A stretch of 64,000 nucleotides of DNA from Marinovum sp. (GCA_022447495.1 JAKVBH010000014.1:62001-126000); one strand, 5' to 3'. Positions 48,564 through 60,029 are shown, counted from the first letter of the stretch. Notes: generated by a model from the sequence alone, not told the origin. Translations and numbers: made by a program.

Positions 48564-49492
48564 GCGATACTTCAAAAATGCAACCCGACACGTATTCCGC
48601 CGCATCGGAAGTGGGCGCGGTCCGTACCCGCCGCACTTGGTCTCAACGTGCATGGATCACGCTGAAAAAAGCGCCCTTTTCGGCCTGGCTTGGCATGATC
48701 ATCATCGCCTTCTACGTCTTCGTTGCACTGTTTGCGCCGCTTCTGGCGCCTTATGCTGAAGCTGATAGCTCCTTTGCCGCCTACGCACCTTGGTCCTCGG
48801 ACCACTTGCTCGGCACAGATCAGATTGGGCGCGACGTCTTTTCACGTTTGATCTACGGCGCGCGCAACACCATGGGCATCGCCCTCATCACGACAATCTT
48901 AGCCTTTGTGATCGGCGGGGGCTTTGGCCTTCTGGCCGCGATCACGCGCAACTGGGTCGATCAAGTTATCTCGCGATTTGTCGACGTTCTCATGGCGATC
49001 CCGTCGCTGATTTTTGCTCTGATGCTGCTTTCCATCTTCGGCTCCAACGCGATTTCTCTAATCGTGATTATCGCCGTTCTCGACAGCACCCGCGTTTTCC
49101 GCCTCACCCGTGCCGTCGCGATAAACGTTGTGGTCATGGATTACGTTGAGGCAGCCCGCCTGCGCGGTGAAAAACTGGGCTGGATCATGCGCCGTGAAAT
49201 CCTGCCAAACATCATGCCGCCACTCGTGGCGGAGTTTGGTCTGCGCTTCTGCTTCGTCTTTCTCACCATCGCCGCGTTGAGCTTCCTCGGTGTGGGCATC
49301 CAGCCGCCCACTGCGGACTGGGGCTCCATGGTGCGTGAGAACGCTAGCCTGATCCAATTCGCGCAATTCGACCTGCGGGCTGGTATCACACCGCTGATCC
49401 CTGCCGCTGCGATTGCCATCATTACCGTCGGCGTGAACTTCGTCGTCGACTGGTTCCTGCATCACACTTCGGGCCTAAGAGATGAGCACTAA
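48560..49492 (+). CDS. ABC transporter permease (Dpp/Opp C type)
   Basis: HLLGTDQIGRDVFSRLIYGARNTMGIAL; 4-bp overlap with upstream permease. Confidence 0.9.
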   Translation: MSDTSKMQPDTYSAASEVGAVRTRRTWSQRAWITLKKAPFSAWLGMIIIAFYVFVALFAPLLAPYAEADSSFAAYAPWSSDHLLGTDQIGRDVFSRLIYGARNTMGIALITTILAFVIGGGFGLLAAITRNWVDQVISRFVDVLMAIPSLIFALMLLSIFGSNAISLIVIIAVLDSTRVFRLTRAVAINVVVMDYVEAARLRGEKLGWIMRREILPNIMPPLVAEFGLRFCFVFLTIAALSFLGVGIQPPTADWGSMVRENASLIQFAQFDLRAGITPLIPAAAIAIITVGVNFVVDWFLHHTSGLRDEH

Positions 49493-49495
49493 GCG

Positions 49496-51109
49496 ATGAG
49501 CAAAGATATCCTTTTAGACGTCAAAGGTCTCAAGATAGAAGGCTACTCCGACGAGAAGTGGAATCCGATCATCAAAGGCGTGGATCTTCAACTGCGCAAA
49601 GGCGAAGTTCTTGGCCTTATTGGAGAATCCGGGGCAGGCAAGTCAACCTTGGGCCTTGCTGCCATGGGTTTTGTCCGTGCTGGCTGCCGCATCACTGCCG
49701 GATCAGCCATGTTCGATGGGTTAGACCTCGTGACGGCGCCCGAAAGCCAGAAGCGCGCGCTCTGGGGCACGCATCTGACCTATGTGGCGCAATCTGCCGC
49801 CGCCTCGTTCAACCCGGCACACAAGCTCATCGATCAGACCATCGGTGCAACGGTGCGCGACGGTATCCAGCCTCGCGCCGATGCCGAACGCGATGCCGTA
49901 AAGCTCTACGACTCGCTCATGTTACCCAACCCCGAAACCATCGGCGATCGCTATCCTCACCAAGTGTCGGGCGGACAGCTACAGCGTGTTATGACCGCCA
50001 TGGCTATGTCGTCTCGGCCAAAGCTGATCGTCTTTGACGAGCCGACAACCGCGCTCGATGTTACAACCCAGGTTGAAGTGCTTTTGGCTATGCGCAAAGC
50101 GGTCCGTGAACACGGCGCCGCAGCGATCTATATCACGCACGACCTCGCCGTCGTGGCCCAGATGGCCAACCGGATCAAAGTGCTCCGCTACGGCGAAGAA
50201 GTCGAAGAAGCCGAAACGCGCGAGATGCTCTCAAACCCTCAACAAGATTACACAAAGTCACTTTGGTCAGTGCGCGCCCTCCACAAAGAGCCAGAGCAAA
50301 GTGAGGACATCGTCCTCTCTGTCAACAACGTCGATGCCGCCTACGGCAAAGTCAAAGTACTGCATGACGTGTCCATCGCCCTGCCCCGTGGAAAAACCGT
50401 GGCCATCGTGGGTGAATCTGGCTCCGGTAAATCCACCACTGCGCGGGTGATGACTGGTCTGCTACCACCCTCCAAAGGCTCCGTGACGTTCAACAGTGAA
50501 ACATTGCCCAATGCTTTGGCAGGCCGGACAAAAGACCAACTCCGCCGCATTCAGATGATCTATCAGATGGCAGACACCGCCATGAACCCGCGCCAAACTG
50601 TGGGCGAGATCATCGGTCGGCCCTTGGAATTCTACCACGGCCTCCGCGGCCGCGCGCAGGACGATAAAGTGGTCGAGCTTCTGCATGACATTGAATTGTC
50701 GGAGGAATTCATCGACCGCTTGCCCTCCGAACTCTCTGGCGGACAAAAACAACGAATCTGTATCGCACGTGCCTTGGCCGCGGAACCAGAGGTGATCATC
50801 TGTGACGAGGTCACCTCGGCACTCGACCAAATTGTGCAAGAAGGTATCCTGAAGCTCCTGCTGAAGCTGCAGAAGGAAAAGGGCCTGAGCTACTTCTTCA
50901 TCACCCACGACATCGCCGTTGTGGAAGCGATCTCGGACGAGATTGTGGTGATGAACCAAGGCCAGGTGGTGGAACAGGGCCTCAAAACCCAAGTCCTCAA
51001 CCCGCCCTTCCCCGATTACACAGAGCTTCTATTGTCGTCGGTGCCGGAAATGGACCCCGATTGGCTAACGGATCTTGCACAAAAACGCGGAATGGCCGGT
51101 GCGACCTAG
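49496..51109 (+). CDS. Dual-domain peptide ABC transporter ATP-binding protein (DppD-DppF fusion type)
   Basis: Two Walker A motifs (GESGAGKSTLGL, GESGSGKSTTAR) and two signature motifs (VSGGQLQRVM, LSGGQKQRICIARAL). Confidence 0.93.
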   Translation: MSKDILLDVKGLKIEGYSDEKWNPIIKGVDLQLRKGEVLGLIGESGAGKSTLGLAAMGFVRAGCRITAGSAMFDGLDLVTAPESQKRALWGTHLTYVAQSAAASFNPAHKLIDQTIGATVRDGIQPRADAERDAVKLYDSLMLPNPETIGDRYPHQVSGGQLQRVMTAMAMSSRPKLIVFDEPTTALDVTTQVEVLLAMRKAVREHGAAAIYITHDLAVVAQMANRIKVLRYGEEVEEAETREMLSNPQQDYTKSLWSVRALHKEPEQSEDIVLSVNNVDAAYGKVKVLHDVSIALPRGKTVAIVGESGSGKSTTARVMTGLLPPSKGSVTFNSETLPNALAGRTKDQLRRIQMIYQMADTAMNPRQTVGEIIGRPLEFYHGLRGRAQDDKVVELLHDIELSEEFIDRLPSELSGGQKQRICIARALAAEPEVIICDEVTSALDQIVQEGILKLLLKLQKEKGLSYFFITHDIAVVEAISDEIVVMNQGQVVEQGLKTQVLNPPFPDYTELLLSSVPEMDPDWLTDLAQKRGMAGAT

Positions 51110-51954
51110 GGGGATCGCGCCGAGATAAACCGCGCGGATGTCCCGCTGCGTGCCCCAGTTTTGATCCGTTTGGGCTCGGCGGTTCCAGCGATTGATTGAG
51201 GCGCACTGCGCAGTTGCGCCTTTAGGGCCGCCACTTTTGCGGGCAGGCTCATGCCGATGGTGCGTTGCTTGCCAGTGGCATCTGCTGACACTGCGGACAC
51301 GATTGACATGATGCGCAAACGTCCGTTTTCGCGTTGAAAAACCGGCGCGCCTGAGGATCCGAAGGTTGCATCACAATCAAAAGTCATGACGCCTTCGGAA
51401 AAGCGCTCATCAATAGCACATCCACGCTCTAATGTGAGACTTTCATTACGACCACGACCGTAGGATGCTAAAATCACCCTTGTTTTATCCGCGCCGCCCT
51501 CAATCACGGCATAAGGGTTGATGCCACTGCTTTGAATGGCCTGGTTGAGACGCAGCAGCGCGACATCATGAGGTATCATGGAACCACTTATCAACCCGTT
51601 AGGTTCAAGCCGAAACGTACCATCCATGGCAATTTGCACCACTTTACGCGTTGCTAAATCCCGGCCGTAGGCATGTCCGGCACGGAACGAGATCGACCCT
51701 GAGGCGATTGCTTTTTTATGGTCGAGCTTGCTTACACAATGGGCAGCGGTCAGAACGAGATCGCGAGCAATAAGAACGCCGGTGCACGTGGAATTGGGCA
51801 TATCAAGCCGCCCAACGGCCTCCCAGCCCAACAGCGCTCCGCGGCTATCGAGCCGATCTTTTGTCTGGGCTACACTTTGCGTTGGCGCCACCAACATCAA
51901 AGCTAAAACCGCAAAGGCAAACCAAATTCTGGGCTTACGATAGGACCGAACCAT
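51106..51954 (-). CDS. Trypsin-like serine protease (secreted)
   Basis: Signal peptide; CTGVLIARDLVLTAAHCV; TFGSSGAPVF catalytic Ser motif. Confidence 0.88.
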   Translation of the reverse strand: MVRSYRKPRIWFAFAVLALMLVAPTQSVAQTKDRLDSRGALLGWEAVGRLDMPNSTCTGVLIARDLVLTAAHCVSKLDHKKAIASGSISFRAGHAYGRDLATRKVVQIAMDGTFRLEPNGLISGSMIPHDVALLRLNQAIQSSGINPYAVIEGGADKTRVILASYGRGRNESLTLERGCAIDERFSEGVMTFDCDATFGSSGAPVFQRENGRLRIMSIVSAVSADATGKQRTIGMSLPAKVAALKAQLRSAPQSIAGTAEPKRIKTGARSGTSARFISARSP

Positions 51955-52155
51955 TACGCTCTCCTCAATCAATTGACGCCAAACTGCATCACCAGGAAGG
52001 CAAGACTTTGGCCGGAGCAAGGCCTCTTTCGGTCACAGCCCACAAAGAACGTGATGCACCTACAACAGTCGCGAATGTGCCAGTTTCATGTCGCGATCTT
52101 TTCGCAACGATACATTGCCCTGTGCCATCGTTGCCAAAAGCGAACGAGGAACATT

Positions 52156-54588
52156 ATGCGCACACATGCTCAGGCGGTTGTCATTGGCGGAGGAGTCATT
52201 GGATGTTCGATCCTCTATCACCTCACTCAAAAGGGATGGACCGATGTCGTCCTACTGGAACGCAACGAGCTGACGTCCGGATCCACTTGGCACGCGGCCG
52301 CCAATATTCATGGCCTGCATGATGTGACCAACATCTCGCGCCTTCAGCATTATACAATGAACCTTTATAAGGACTTAGAGGCCAAAACCGGCCAGTCCTG
52401 TGGCGTCTTTCAACCCGGGTCGCTTTACCTTGCACAAACCGAGGCAAGGGAGCATCAGCTTCGGCTGCAAGAGGCCAAAGCGCGGCGCTATGGCATGAAC
52501 TTCCACGAAGTCAGCCGCGATGAGGCCGAGCGGTTGCACCCTTTGGTCAATTACGACGGCATTCGTTGCATCATGTTTGAACCCGACGGCGGCAATGTGG
52601 ACCCCTCCGGTGTCACCAACGCCTATGCGAGCGGTGCGCGGCAAGCTGGCGCGGAGATCATCCGGTTTTGCCCCGTCACGGGCACCGAACAGCAACCCGA
52701 CGGCTCTTGGATCGTGCGCACCGAAAAGGGCTATATTTCAACACCTTGGGTGGTAAATGCGGCGGGCCTCTGGGGCCGTGAAGTGGCGGCGATGGCGGGT
52801 ATTTATTTACCGCTCTTGCCCACAGAGCACCAATACTTCGTCACGGAGACCATCGCCCAAATCGCTGCCATGGATCGCCGTTTGCCATCGGTGGCGGATC
52901 GAGATGGCGAATATTACCTGCGCCAAGAGGGCAAAGGGTTGCTCGTCGGGGCTTACGAACGCGATGTACGATTCTGGGCCGAGAATGGGACGCCGCAAGG
53001 GTTTGGCCACGAATTATTTGCCGATGATCTGGAACGGATCGAAGACAATATGATGCGCGCCATTGACCGTGTCCCTGCCGTGGGCGAGGCCGGGATCAAG
53101 CGTGTGATCAATGGTCCGATGATTTGGACTCCTGATTCTTCTGCACTTTTTGGCCCAATGCCTGAGTTGGACGGCTACTTTTGCTGCAACGGGATTATAC
53201 CGGGTTTCTCCCAATCAGGGGGTTTGGGCAAGTTGGCGGCAGAGTGGATTGTCGAAGGCGAACCGACACTCGATCTTTTTGGCTGGGACCTCGCCCGCTA
53301 CGGCTCTTGGGCAGGGAAAGCCTTCACCAAAGCGCGCGTGGGCGATCAATATGCACACCGATTTGCGATCCACTTCCCCGGCGAGGAACGCGCCGCTGGG
53401 CGGCCCGTACGCACCCGGCCCGCCCATGCAATGCAGTTGGAGATGGGCGCAAAATTCGGTCTCAACTATGGTTGGGAACATCCCGCCTATTTCGCAAAGG
53501 ATGTCGAAGATACAACTGGTTACACTCGCCAACCCTGGTGGGATGTGCTCAAATCTGAGGCCGAGATGCTGCGTCAAAAGGCAGGCATTATCGACATCTC
53601 GAACTTCGCCAAATACCGCTGTGCGGGCGCCGGTGCAGAGAAATGGCTGAACGCGCTTTTTGCCAATCGAATGCCAAAGGCTGTGGGACGGTCGTGTCTG
53701 ACGCCGCTGATCGGCAAGCGTGGCGGCGTGGCGGGCGATTTCACCGTGACGCGCACGGACGAAGACGCGTTTTGGATCATCGGGTCGGGCGCGGCGGAGC
53801 GCTTTCACCAGCGGTTCTTTCAGGCAATCCCCCTGCCCGAAGGCACCACGTTTGAGAGCCATACCGAAGCGCTATGCGGGTTCAATCTTGCAGGCCCGAA
53901 CGCGCGTAACATATTGGCAAGGCTTACAAATCATGACATCAGCAATGAGGCCATGCCGTTCATGCGCTCCGCGTGGATCACGGTGGCGGGCATTGAGTGC
54001 TTGGCCTTGCGCGTGTCGTTCACGGGCGATTTGGGCTGGGAATTGCACTGTGCCGAAACGGACCAGGTGGCGCTGTACGGCGCGCTTTTAGAAGCCGCGA
54101 AAGCCTTTGGCGGAGGTCCTGTGGGCAGCCGGGCTTTGATGAATTTGCGGCTTGAAAAAGGCTATGGCTCGTGGTCGCGGGAATACTCGCCTGAATGGTG
54201 GCCACAGGAGAGCGGGCTTGCCGGGCTCATCAATCTCGACAAAGAATTTCTCAACAAAGACGCATACTTGGCCATCGCAGATAATGTGCCCCGCGAGACA
54301 CTACAGGTCTTTGCAGTCGATGCCGATAACGCTGATGCACTTGGTGGTGAGCCACTGTTCTTACCCGATGGCACCCCTGTTGGTCAGGTGACATCCGGCG
54401 GCTATGGCTTTGGCGTGGATCAGTCTTTGGCGCTAGGATATGTCAAAACGGGCACGCTCCAACCCGGCGATACGGTGCATGTGGCCATCTTGGGCGGTCG
54501 GGTGCCTGCGGTGATGTTGGCCGAAGCACCATTCGATCCGCAAGGTGTCAAATTGCGCGAAAAAGAGCCCGCCCAAGCCGCAGAATGA
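52156..54588 (+). CDS. FAD-dependent oxidoreductase with GcvT/aminomethyltransferase domain (dimethylglycine/sarcosine dehydrogenase-like)
   Basis: VVIGGGVIGCSILYHLTQKGWTDVVLLERNELTSGSTWHAA; C-terminal GcvT region (GSRALMNLRLEKGYGSWSREYSPEW). Confidence 0.92.
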   Translation: MRTHAQAVVIGGGVIGCSILYHLTQKGWTDVVLLERNELTSGSTWHAAANIHGLHDVTNISRLQHYTMNLYKDLEAKTGQSCGVFQPGSLYLAQTEAREHQLRLQEAKARRYGMNFHEVSRDEAERLHPLVNYDGIRCIMFEPDGGNVDPSGVTNAYASGARQAGAEIIRFCPVTGTEQQPDGSWIVRTEKGYISTPWVVNAAGLWGREVAAMAGIYLPLLPTEHQYFVTETIAQIAAMDRRLPSVADRDGEYYLRQEGKGLLVGAYERDVRFWAENGTPQGFGHELFADDLERIEDNMMRAIDRVPAVGEAGIKRVINGPMIWTPDSSALFGPMPELDGYFCCNGIIPGFSQSGGLGKLAAEWIVEGEPTLDLFGWDLARYGSWAGKAFTKARVGDQYAHRFAIHFPGEERAAGRPVRTRPAHAMQLEMGAKFGLNYGWEHPAYFAKDVEDTTGYTRQPWWDVLKSEAEMLRQKAGIIDISNFAKYRCAGAGAEKWLNALFANRMPKAVGRSCLTPLIGKRGGVAGDFTVTRTDEDAFWIIGSGAAERFHQRFFQAIPLPEGTTFESHTEALCGFNLAGPNARNILARLTNHDISNEAMPFMRSAWITVAGIECLALRVSFTGDLGWELHCAETDQVALYGALLEAAKAFGGGPVGSRALMNLRLEKGYGSWSREYSPEWWPQESGLAGLINLDKEFLNKDAYLAIADNVPRETLQVFAVDADNADALGGEPLFLPDGTPVGQVTSGGYGFGVDQSLALGYVKTGTLQPGDTVHVAILGGRVPAVMLAEAPFDPQGVKLREKEPAQAAE

Positions 54589-54664
54589 GACCTAAGTGCA
54601 CGATTGGACCTCTGAATCGTGCAGATAACTCTGATTTGGTGCGTCGGACCGCTCGCGCAGTACA

Positions 54665-55792
54665 TCAAATTGCAAGACGATTAAGCAGTCCGCGTGACGG
54701 CTCTCCGGTCACGGGAAAACCACGGGTGCGTTGAAAGGCTTCTATGGCGGCTGTGGTTTTGGTACCGATGATCCCATCAGCATCACCCACATCGAACCCA
54801 GCTCTGATGAGGCCCCTTTGCAACGCGATCCGGTCCTCTTTGGTGAAACCGTAGCGATCCGGAGGGAAGCCTTGGCGCAGCGGCCCTGCCCCGCGGATGC
54901 GATCCGCGAGATGGCCAACGCCAAGCGCATAGCTGTTGGAATTGTTGTAGCGTTTGATGACGCGGAAGTTTGAGGTGACCGTGAAGCGCGGCCCACTTGG
55001 TTGCGGCTGAAACGCACCGCCCGGATCTTCGCGCCCCCACGAGAGGCCCCGGGTCCAACCGCGGCGCGCGAGGTAATTTGCTGTTCCCGCAATGGCATCG
55101 GCTGGGTTCGCCCCCCATATGTTGCGCCGCCCGTCGCCGTCGAAATCCACAGCGTAGGCGGTATAGGTCGAAGGGATGTATTGCGTGTGGCCCATGGCCC
55201 CGGCCCAAGAGCCCACCATGCGTGGCGCAGGAATGTCACCCGCTTGAATAATGCGCAGGGCGTCCATGAGTTGGGCCTCGAAGAAACGGCCTCGGCGGCC
55301 TTCCCACGCCAAGGTCGAGACGGCGGAGATCACCGGGATTTCACCCATGCGGGTGCCATAGAAGGATTCCAGCCCCCAAACCGCCGTGAGGATATATTTG
55401 TCCACGCCGAAACGCGCTTCGATAGCCTCAAGCGTACGGCGATGACGGGCAAAGGCGCGGCGCCCATCGGCAATGCGTTTGTCAGAGGCTGCGATTGAAA
55501 GGTAATCCTCCAACGTGCGTTTGAACTCGGTTTGGTTACGATCTCGGGTGACGACGCCGGGGAGATAGCCTGCGTCACGAAACGCTTGGTTCAAAATGCG
55601 ATCGGAGATGCCCCGACTGCGGGCGCGGGTGCGAAAAACGCGGACCCAGGCGTCATAGCTGGCATTGGGTTGAGGCCGCAGATCGCGCGGAAGGCCAGAG
55701 CCCCCCGCAGACGTGCCACCCCCGCCGCTGCACGCGGTGAGGGAGGTTGCACTGAGAAGAATGCCGAACTGGCGCCGGGACACTTGCGTCAT
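54665..55792 (-). CDS. Lytic murein transglycosylase with C-terminal peptidoglycan-binding domain
   Basis: Lipoprotein-like N-terminus LLSATSLTACSGG; TAVWGLESFYGTRMG; SWAGAMGHTQYIPSTY; C-terminal PGB repeat. Confidence 0.9.
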   Translation of the reverse strand: MTQVSRRQFGILLSATSLTACSGGGGTSAGGSGLPRDLRPQPNASYDAWVRVFRTRARSRGISDRILNQAFRDAGYLPGVVTRDRNQTEFKRTLEDYLSIAASDKRIADGRRAFARHRRTLEAIEARFGVDKYILTAVWGLESFYGTRMGEIPVISAVSTLAWEGRRGRFFEAQLMDALRIIQAGDIPAPRMVGSWAGAMGHTQYIPSTYTAYAVDFDGDGRRNIWGANPADAIAGTANYLARRGWTRGLSWGREDPGGAFQPQPSGPRFTVTSNFRVIKRYNNSNSYALGVGHLADRIRGAGPLRQGFPPDRYGFTKEDRIALQRGLIRAGFDVGDADGIIGTKTTAAIEAFQRTRGFPVTGEPSRGLLNRLAI

Positions 55793-55878
55793 GGAGTACT
55801 CTCGTCTGCTCTGACAGAACCCTAGCGCGCAGCGGACGACAGGACCAAGATATTTTCGTAACGCATTGGATTTCGGCG

Positions 55879-55902
55879 AAAAAAGGGGGCTCGAAAGCCC
55901 CC
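55879..55902 (-). terminator. Rho-independent terminator downstream of nrdJ
   Basis: Minus strand: GGGGGCT-ttcg-AGCCCCC-TTTTTT. Confidence 0.85.
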
Positions 55903-56001
55903 TTGTAAGTCTCGCCTGCCCAGGCTCATCATTACACCGCTCGGAATATTTTCTGCCTGCGGCCCAGGCTGCGTCAGGGGCACGCTCGCGCGCCCCGGAT
56001 A

Positions 56002-56028
56002 CCAACGAAATCATGTGGATTTCGTTGG
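56002..56028. repeat. 10-bp perfect inverted repeat CCAACGAAAT-N7-ATTTCGTTGG
   Basis: Read directly from sequence; between nrdJ stop and its terminator. Confidence 0.9.
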
Positions 56029-56114
56029 CGTGGGACAGAGAGGTCATGCTCAGCACAATCTCGGAGTCCCACTCCATTGGTGGTCAGGCCGGGCGCGAAC
56101 GCCCGACAACTTTC

Positions 56115-59100
56115 TTAGCTACAGCCGGAAGTCGCCCCGCAGGTATTGCATTTCATGCAGGTGCCGTTGCGCACCAGCGTGTAGTTGCCGCAATCCCCGC
56201 AGGCTTCGCCTTCGTAGCCTTGCATCTTGGCTTTGGCGCGGGCGTCCATTTGGGTCACAGGTGCCGCGCTGCTCGATGTGCTCACGGCGGCCGTGGTCGT
56301 CGACCCGGCCACTGCGATGTTGGCTTCAGCCGTCTCAGGCACCAGGGTTTGCAGGGCCTTTACCGGTTCGCCTGCGCCGCCTTTGAGCACGACCAACTCT
56401 TGGGGCACGCGCTTGCGGAGGTAGCCGGTGGAGCTGATTTGCTTGAGGACGTCGAGAGACTTGCTGGCGGCTGTTTCCGAGAGTTCCTTGATGTTGGAGA
56501 CCCCCTCTTCTTCGCCACGGCCCAGATCGTCGAACGTGTGCCCTTCGGGTTTGATATGTGCCAGGTCGGTGCGATCAAGGTAGCTCACCGCCAGTTCGCG
56601 GAAGATATAGTCGAGGATCGAGGTCGCGTTTTTGATGGTCTCGTTGCCTTGGACCATGCCGGCTGGTTCGAACTTGGTGAACGTGAAGGCGTCGACGAAC
56701 TCCTCCAGCGGCACACCGTATTGCAGGCCAACCGAGACCGCGATGGCGAAGTTGTTCATCATCGCACGGAAACCCGCGCCCTCTTTGTGCATGTCGATGA
56801 AGATCTCACCAAGGGAGCCATCGGAGTATTCGCCGGTGCGGAGGTAGACTTTGTGTCCGCCGACCATGGCCTTTTGAGTGTAGCCCTTGCGACGGTCCGG
56901 CATCTTCTCACGCCCGCGCGCCACCTCTTTGACCACGATCTTTTCGACGATTTTCTCGGCGAGGACCTGGGCCTTTTCCTGGGTGGAACCGGTTTCCAGA
57001 ATTTCCGCCGCTTCGTCATCATCCTCAACCAGAGCGGCCGCAAGAGGTTGGCTCAGCTTGGAGCCGTCGCGGTAGAGCGCATTCGCCTTGGTGCCGAGGG
57101 ACCAAGAAAGCTCATAGGCCTTTTGGCAATCCTCGATGGTGGCATCATTTGGCATGTTGATCGTCTTGGAGATCGCGCCCGATATGAAGCTTTGCGCCGC
57201 CGCCATCATGGTGATGTGGCTTTCCACAGACAGGAAGCGTTTACCCTTCTTGCCACATGGGTTGGCACAATCAAAGACCGCGTAATGTTCCTCTTTGAGG
57301 TGCGGTGCGCCTTCAAGGGTCATGGTGCCGCAGACGTGGTCATTGGCGGCCTCGATATCCGCGCGGGAGAAACCCAGGCTGCGCAGCAGGTCAAAGCTTG
57401 GATCGTTCAGCTTTTCCGCCGGGATGCCCAGCACATTGGTGCAGAACTCTTCGCCAAGGGTCCACTGGTTAAAGACGAAGCGGATGTCAAAGGCACTCTC
57501 AAGCGCGGCTTCCACCTTTTGAATCTCATTCGGGCCAAAGCCGTGTCCAATGAGCGAGGTGTGGTTGATGCCAGGCGCGTTGCCGATAGAGCCATGACCT
57601 ACGGCGTAGCTCACGATCTCTTCGATCTGCGAGGGACTATAGCCGAGATTTTCCAGCGCGGCAGGCACGGAGCGGTTGATGATTTTGAAGTAGCCACCGC
57701 CTGCGAGCTTTTTGAACTTCACCAAGGCGAAGTCGGGCTCGATGCCCGTGGTGTCGCAATCCATGACCAGACCGATTGTGCCGGTGGGCGCGATCACAGT
57801 GGATTGCGCATTGCGGTAGCCGTGCCGTTCGCCCAGTTCCAACGCTTCGTCCCAGGCTCCTTTGGCCAGTTCGACCAGCATTTTGTCTGGGCAATTGGCT
57901 GCATCGAGAGGCACTGGTTTCACAGTCAGATTTTCGTAGCCATCGGTGTTGCCGTAGGCCGCGTTGCGGTGGTTCCGCATAACGCGAAGCATGTGCTCTT
58001 TGTTGCGCTCATAGCCGGAAAACGGGCCTAACTCGCCTGCCACTTCCGCGGACGTGGCATAAGAGACGCCTGTCATGACCGCGGTCAGCGCACCGCAGAG
58101 GGCCCGGCCCTCATCGGAATCGTAGCTGTAGCCCATGTTCATAAGCAGACCGCCGATGTTGGCATAACCCAGACCCAGCGTGCGGAAATCATAAGACAGC
58201 TGGGCGATCTCTTTGGATGGGAACTGCGCCATCATCACGGAAACTTCGAGAGTCAACGTCCACAGACGCGTGGCGTGCATGTAGTCTTCGGCTTGGAACG
58301 CCTCATCTTTGTAGAACTGCAATAGGTTCATCGATGCCAGGTTACACGCGGTGTCGTCCAGGAACATATATTCAGAGCACGGGTTGGAACCGCGGATCTC
58401 GCCATCTTCGGGGCAAGTGTGCCACTGGTTGACGGTGTCATGGAATTGGATGCCCGGATCGGCACAGGCCCAGGCCGCGTGGCCCACTTGGTCCCAGAGA
58501 TCCCGCGCTTTGATGGTCTTGGCCACTGTGCCGTCCTTGCGACGGATCAGTTCCCAGTCGGCGTCCGCTTTCACAGCGTCCAGAAAGGCGTTAGTGACTC
58601 GGATAGAATTGTTCGAGTTTTGCCCCGAGACCGACGCGTAAGCCTCTGAGTCCCAATCGGTATCGTAGGTTGGGAATTCGATGCTGGCATAGCCCTGACG
58701 TGCATAATCGAGCACGCGTTTGATGTAGGTCTCTGGGATCATCACGCCTTTGGCAGCCCGGATCGCAGATTTCAGAGCGTCGTTCTTATTCGGGTCATAC
58801 GCGCCTTCTTCGGAGCCATCGAAGCTGCGGATCGCATCAAAGATACCGTTGAGCATCTTCTCGTGCATCTTGGAGCCGGCCACGATGGAGGCCACTTTCT
58901 GCTCCTCTTTGACCTTCCAGTTGATGAATTCTTCAATGTCAGGGTGATCAGCGTCACAGATCACCATTTTAGCCGCGCGGCGGGTAGTTCCGCCAGACTT
59001 GATCGCACCCGCAGCGCGGTCACCGATTTTCAGGAAACCCATCAGCCCAGACGATTTCCCGCCACCGGAGAGCGCTTCACCCTCTGCGCGCAGAGAGGAG

Positions 59101-59783
59101 AAGTTCGTACCGGTGCCCGAGCCGTATTTGAACAAGCGCGCCTCGCGGACCCAAAGGTCCATGATGCCGCCTTCGTTCACCAGATCATCCGAGACAGATT
59201 GGATGAAGCAGGCATGGGGCTGAGGGTGTTCGTAGGCGGAGTTGGATTTGGTGAGCTTGCCGGTCTTGTAATCGACATAATGGTGGCCTTGGCTTGGCCC
59301 GTCGATGCCATAGGCCCAATGCAGGCCAGTGTTAAACCATTGAGGCGAGTTGGGCGCGGCCATCTGCGTGGCCAGCATGTAACGCATCTCGTCAAAGTAG
59401 GCCTTGGCATCTTCTTCGCTGGAGAAATATCCACCTTTCCAGCCCCAGTAGGTCCACGCGCCTGCGAGGCGGTCAAACACTTGCTTGGACGATGTCTCAC
59501 CAGTTTTTGGTGTGTTGGCGTCCGCAGGAGCAGAGCGCCACAGGAATTCTGGCACGCCCTTTTCGCGGACTTTCTTCATCGCGACCGGCACGCCGGCTTT
59601 TCGAAAGTATTTTTGCGCGATGACATCAGATGCAACCTGGCTCCAGGTGCTGGGGACTTCGATATCATCAAGGTGGAACACAACGGTTCCGTCAGGATTA
59701 CGTATTTCCGAGGAAGTCGTGACGAACGAGATATCTGCGTATGCGTCCTGGCCTGCCTGAGTGAAACGACGTTCGATTTTCAT
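56115..59783 (-). CDS. nrdJ: Vitamin B12-dependent (class II) ribonucleoside-diphosphate reductase
   Basis: About 1220 aa; [56 protein letters not shown]-terminal Cys cluster [29 protein letters not shown]. Confidence 0.95.
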   Translation of the reverse strand: MKIERRFTQAGQDAYADISFVTTSSEIRNPDGTVVFHLDDIEVPSTWSQVASDVIAQKYFRKAGVPVAMKKVREKGVPEFLWRSAPADANTPKTGETSSKQVFDRLAGAWTYWGWKGGYFSSEEDAKAYFDEMRYMLATQMAAPNSPQWFNTGLHWAYGIDGPSQGHHYVDYKTGKLTKSNSAYEHPQPHACFIQSVSDDLVNEGGIMDLWVREARLFKYGSGTGTNFSSLRAEGEALSGGGKSSGLMGFLKIGDRAAGAIKSGGTTRRAAKMVICDADHPDIEEFINWKVKEEQKVASIVAGSKMHEKMLNGIFDAIRSFDGSEEGAYDPNKNDALKSAIRAAKGVMIPETYIKRVLDYARQGYASIEFPTYDTDWDSEAYASVSGQNSNNSIRVTNAFLDAVKADADWELIRRKDGTVAKTIKARDLWDQVGHAAWACADPGIQFHDTVNQWHTCPEDGEIRGSNPCSEYMFLDDTACNLASMNLLQFYKDEAFQAEDYMHATRLWTLTLEVSVMMAQFPSKEIAQLSYDFRTLGLGYANIGGLLMNMGYSYDSDEGRALCGALTAVMTGVSYATSAEVAGELGPFSGYERNKEHMLRVMRNHRNAAYGNTDGYENLTVKPVPLDAANCPDKMLVELAKGAWDEALELGERHGYRNAQSTVIAPTGTIGLVMDCDTTGIEPDFALVKFKKLAGGGYFKIINRSVPAALENLGYSPSQIEEIVSYAVGHGSIGNAPGINHTSLIGHGFGPNEIQKVEAALESAFDIRFVFNQWTLGEEFCTNVLGIPAEKLNDPSFDLLRSLGFSRADIEAANDHVCGTMTLEGAPHLKEEHYAVFDCANPCGKKGKRFLSVESHITMMAAAQSFISGAISKTINMPNDATIEDCQKAYELSWSLGTKANALYRDGSKLSQPLAAALVEDDDEAAEILETGSTQEKAQVLAEKIVEKIVVKEVARGREKMPDRRKGYTQKAMVGGHKVYLRTGEYSDGSLGEIFIDMHKEGAGFRAMMNNFAIAVSVGLQYGVPLEEFVDAFTFTKFEPAGMVQGNETIKNATSILDYIFRELAVSYLDRTDLAHIKPEGHTFDDLGRGEEEGVSNIKELSETAASKSLDVLKQISSTGYLRKRVPQELVVLKGGAGEPVKALQTLVPETAEANIAVAGSTTTAAVSTSSSAAPVTQMDARAKAKMQGYEGEACGDCGNYTLVRNGTCMKCNTCGATSGCS

Positions 59784-60013
59784 ATCTGTTTTTGCCCTGC
59801 TTGCGGCGATACTCGCCGAGTTCTGTCTCCATCCGGTGTGTCTCGCTGCCATCTTCATCGAGACACACCATTACCATGTGCCGCAGGTCACCCCATACGG
59901 CAGCTCTGCCACCCGTCCTAAAGGTGACATGTGCGGGCAAAACCCGCCCAAACTTGAGTGCTTTTAACCTTCCCCAACCGTTTCAGGGCTACTCATGTGC
60001 CGACTGTTCCCAA

Positions 60014-60029
60014 ACACTATATGTAGTAG
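60014..60029. promoter_or_regulatory. NrdR-box-like site upstream of nrdJ
   Basis: acactatatgtagtag compared with published consensus acaCwAtATaTwGtgt. Confidence 0.55.

Noticed and set aside
55866-58031. 721-aa + strand ORF opposite nrdJ
   Set aside because: Shadow ORF antisense to a confidently identified ribonucleotide reductase.
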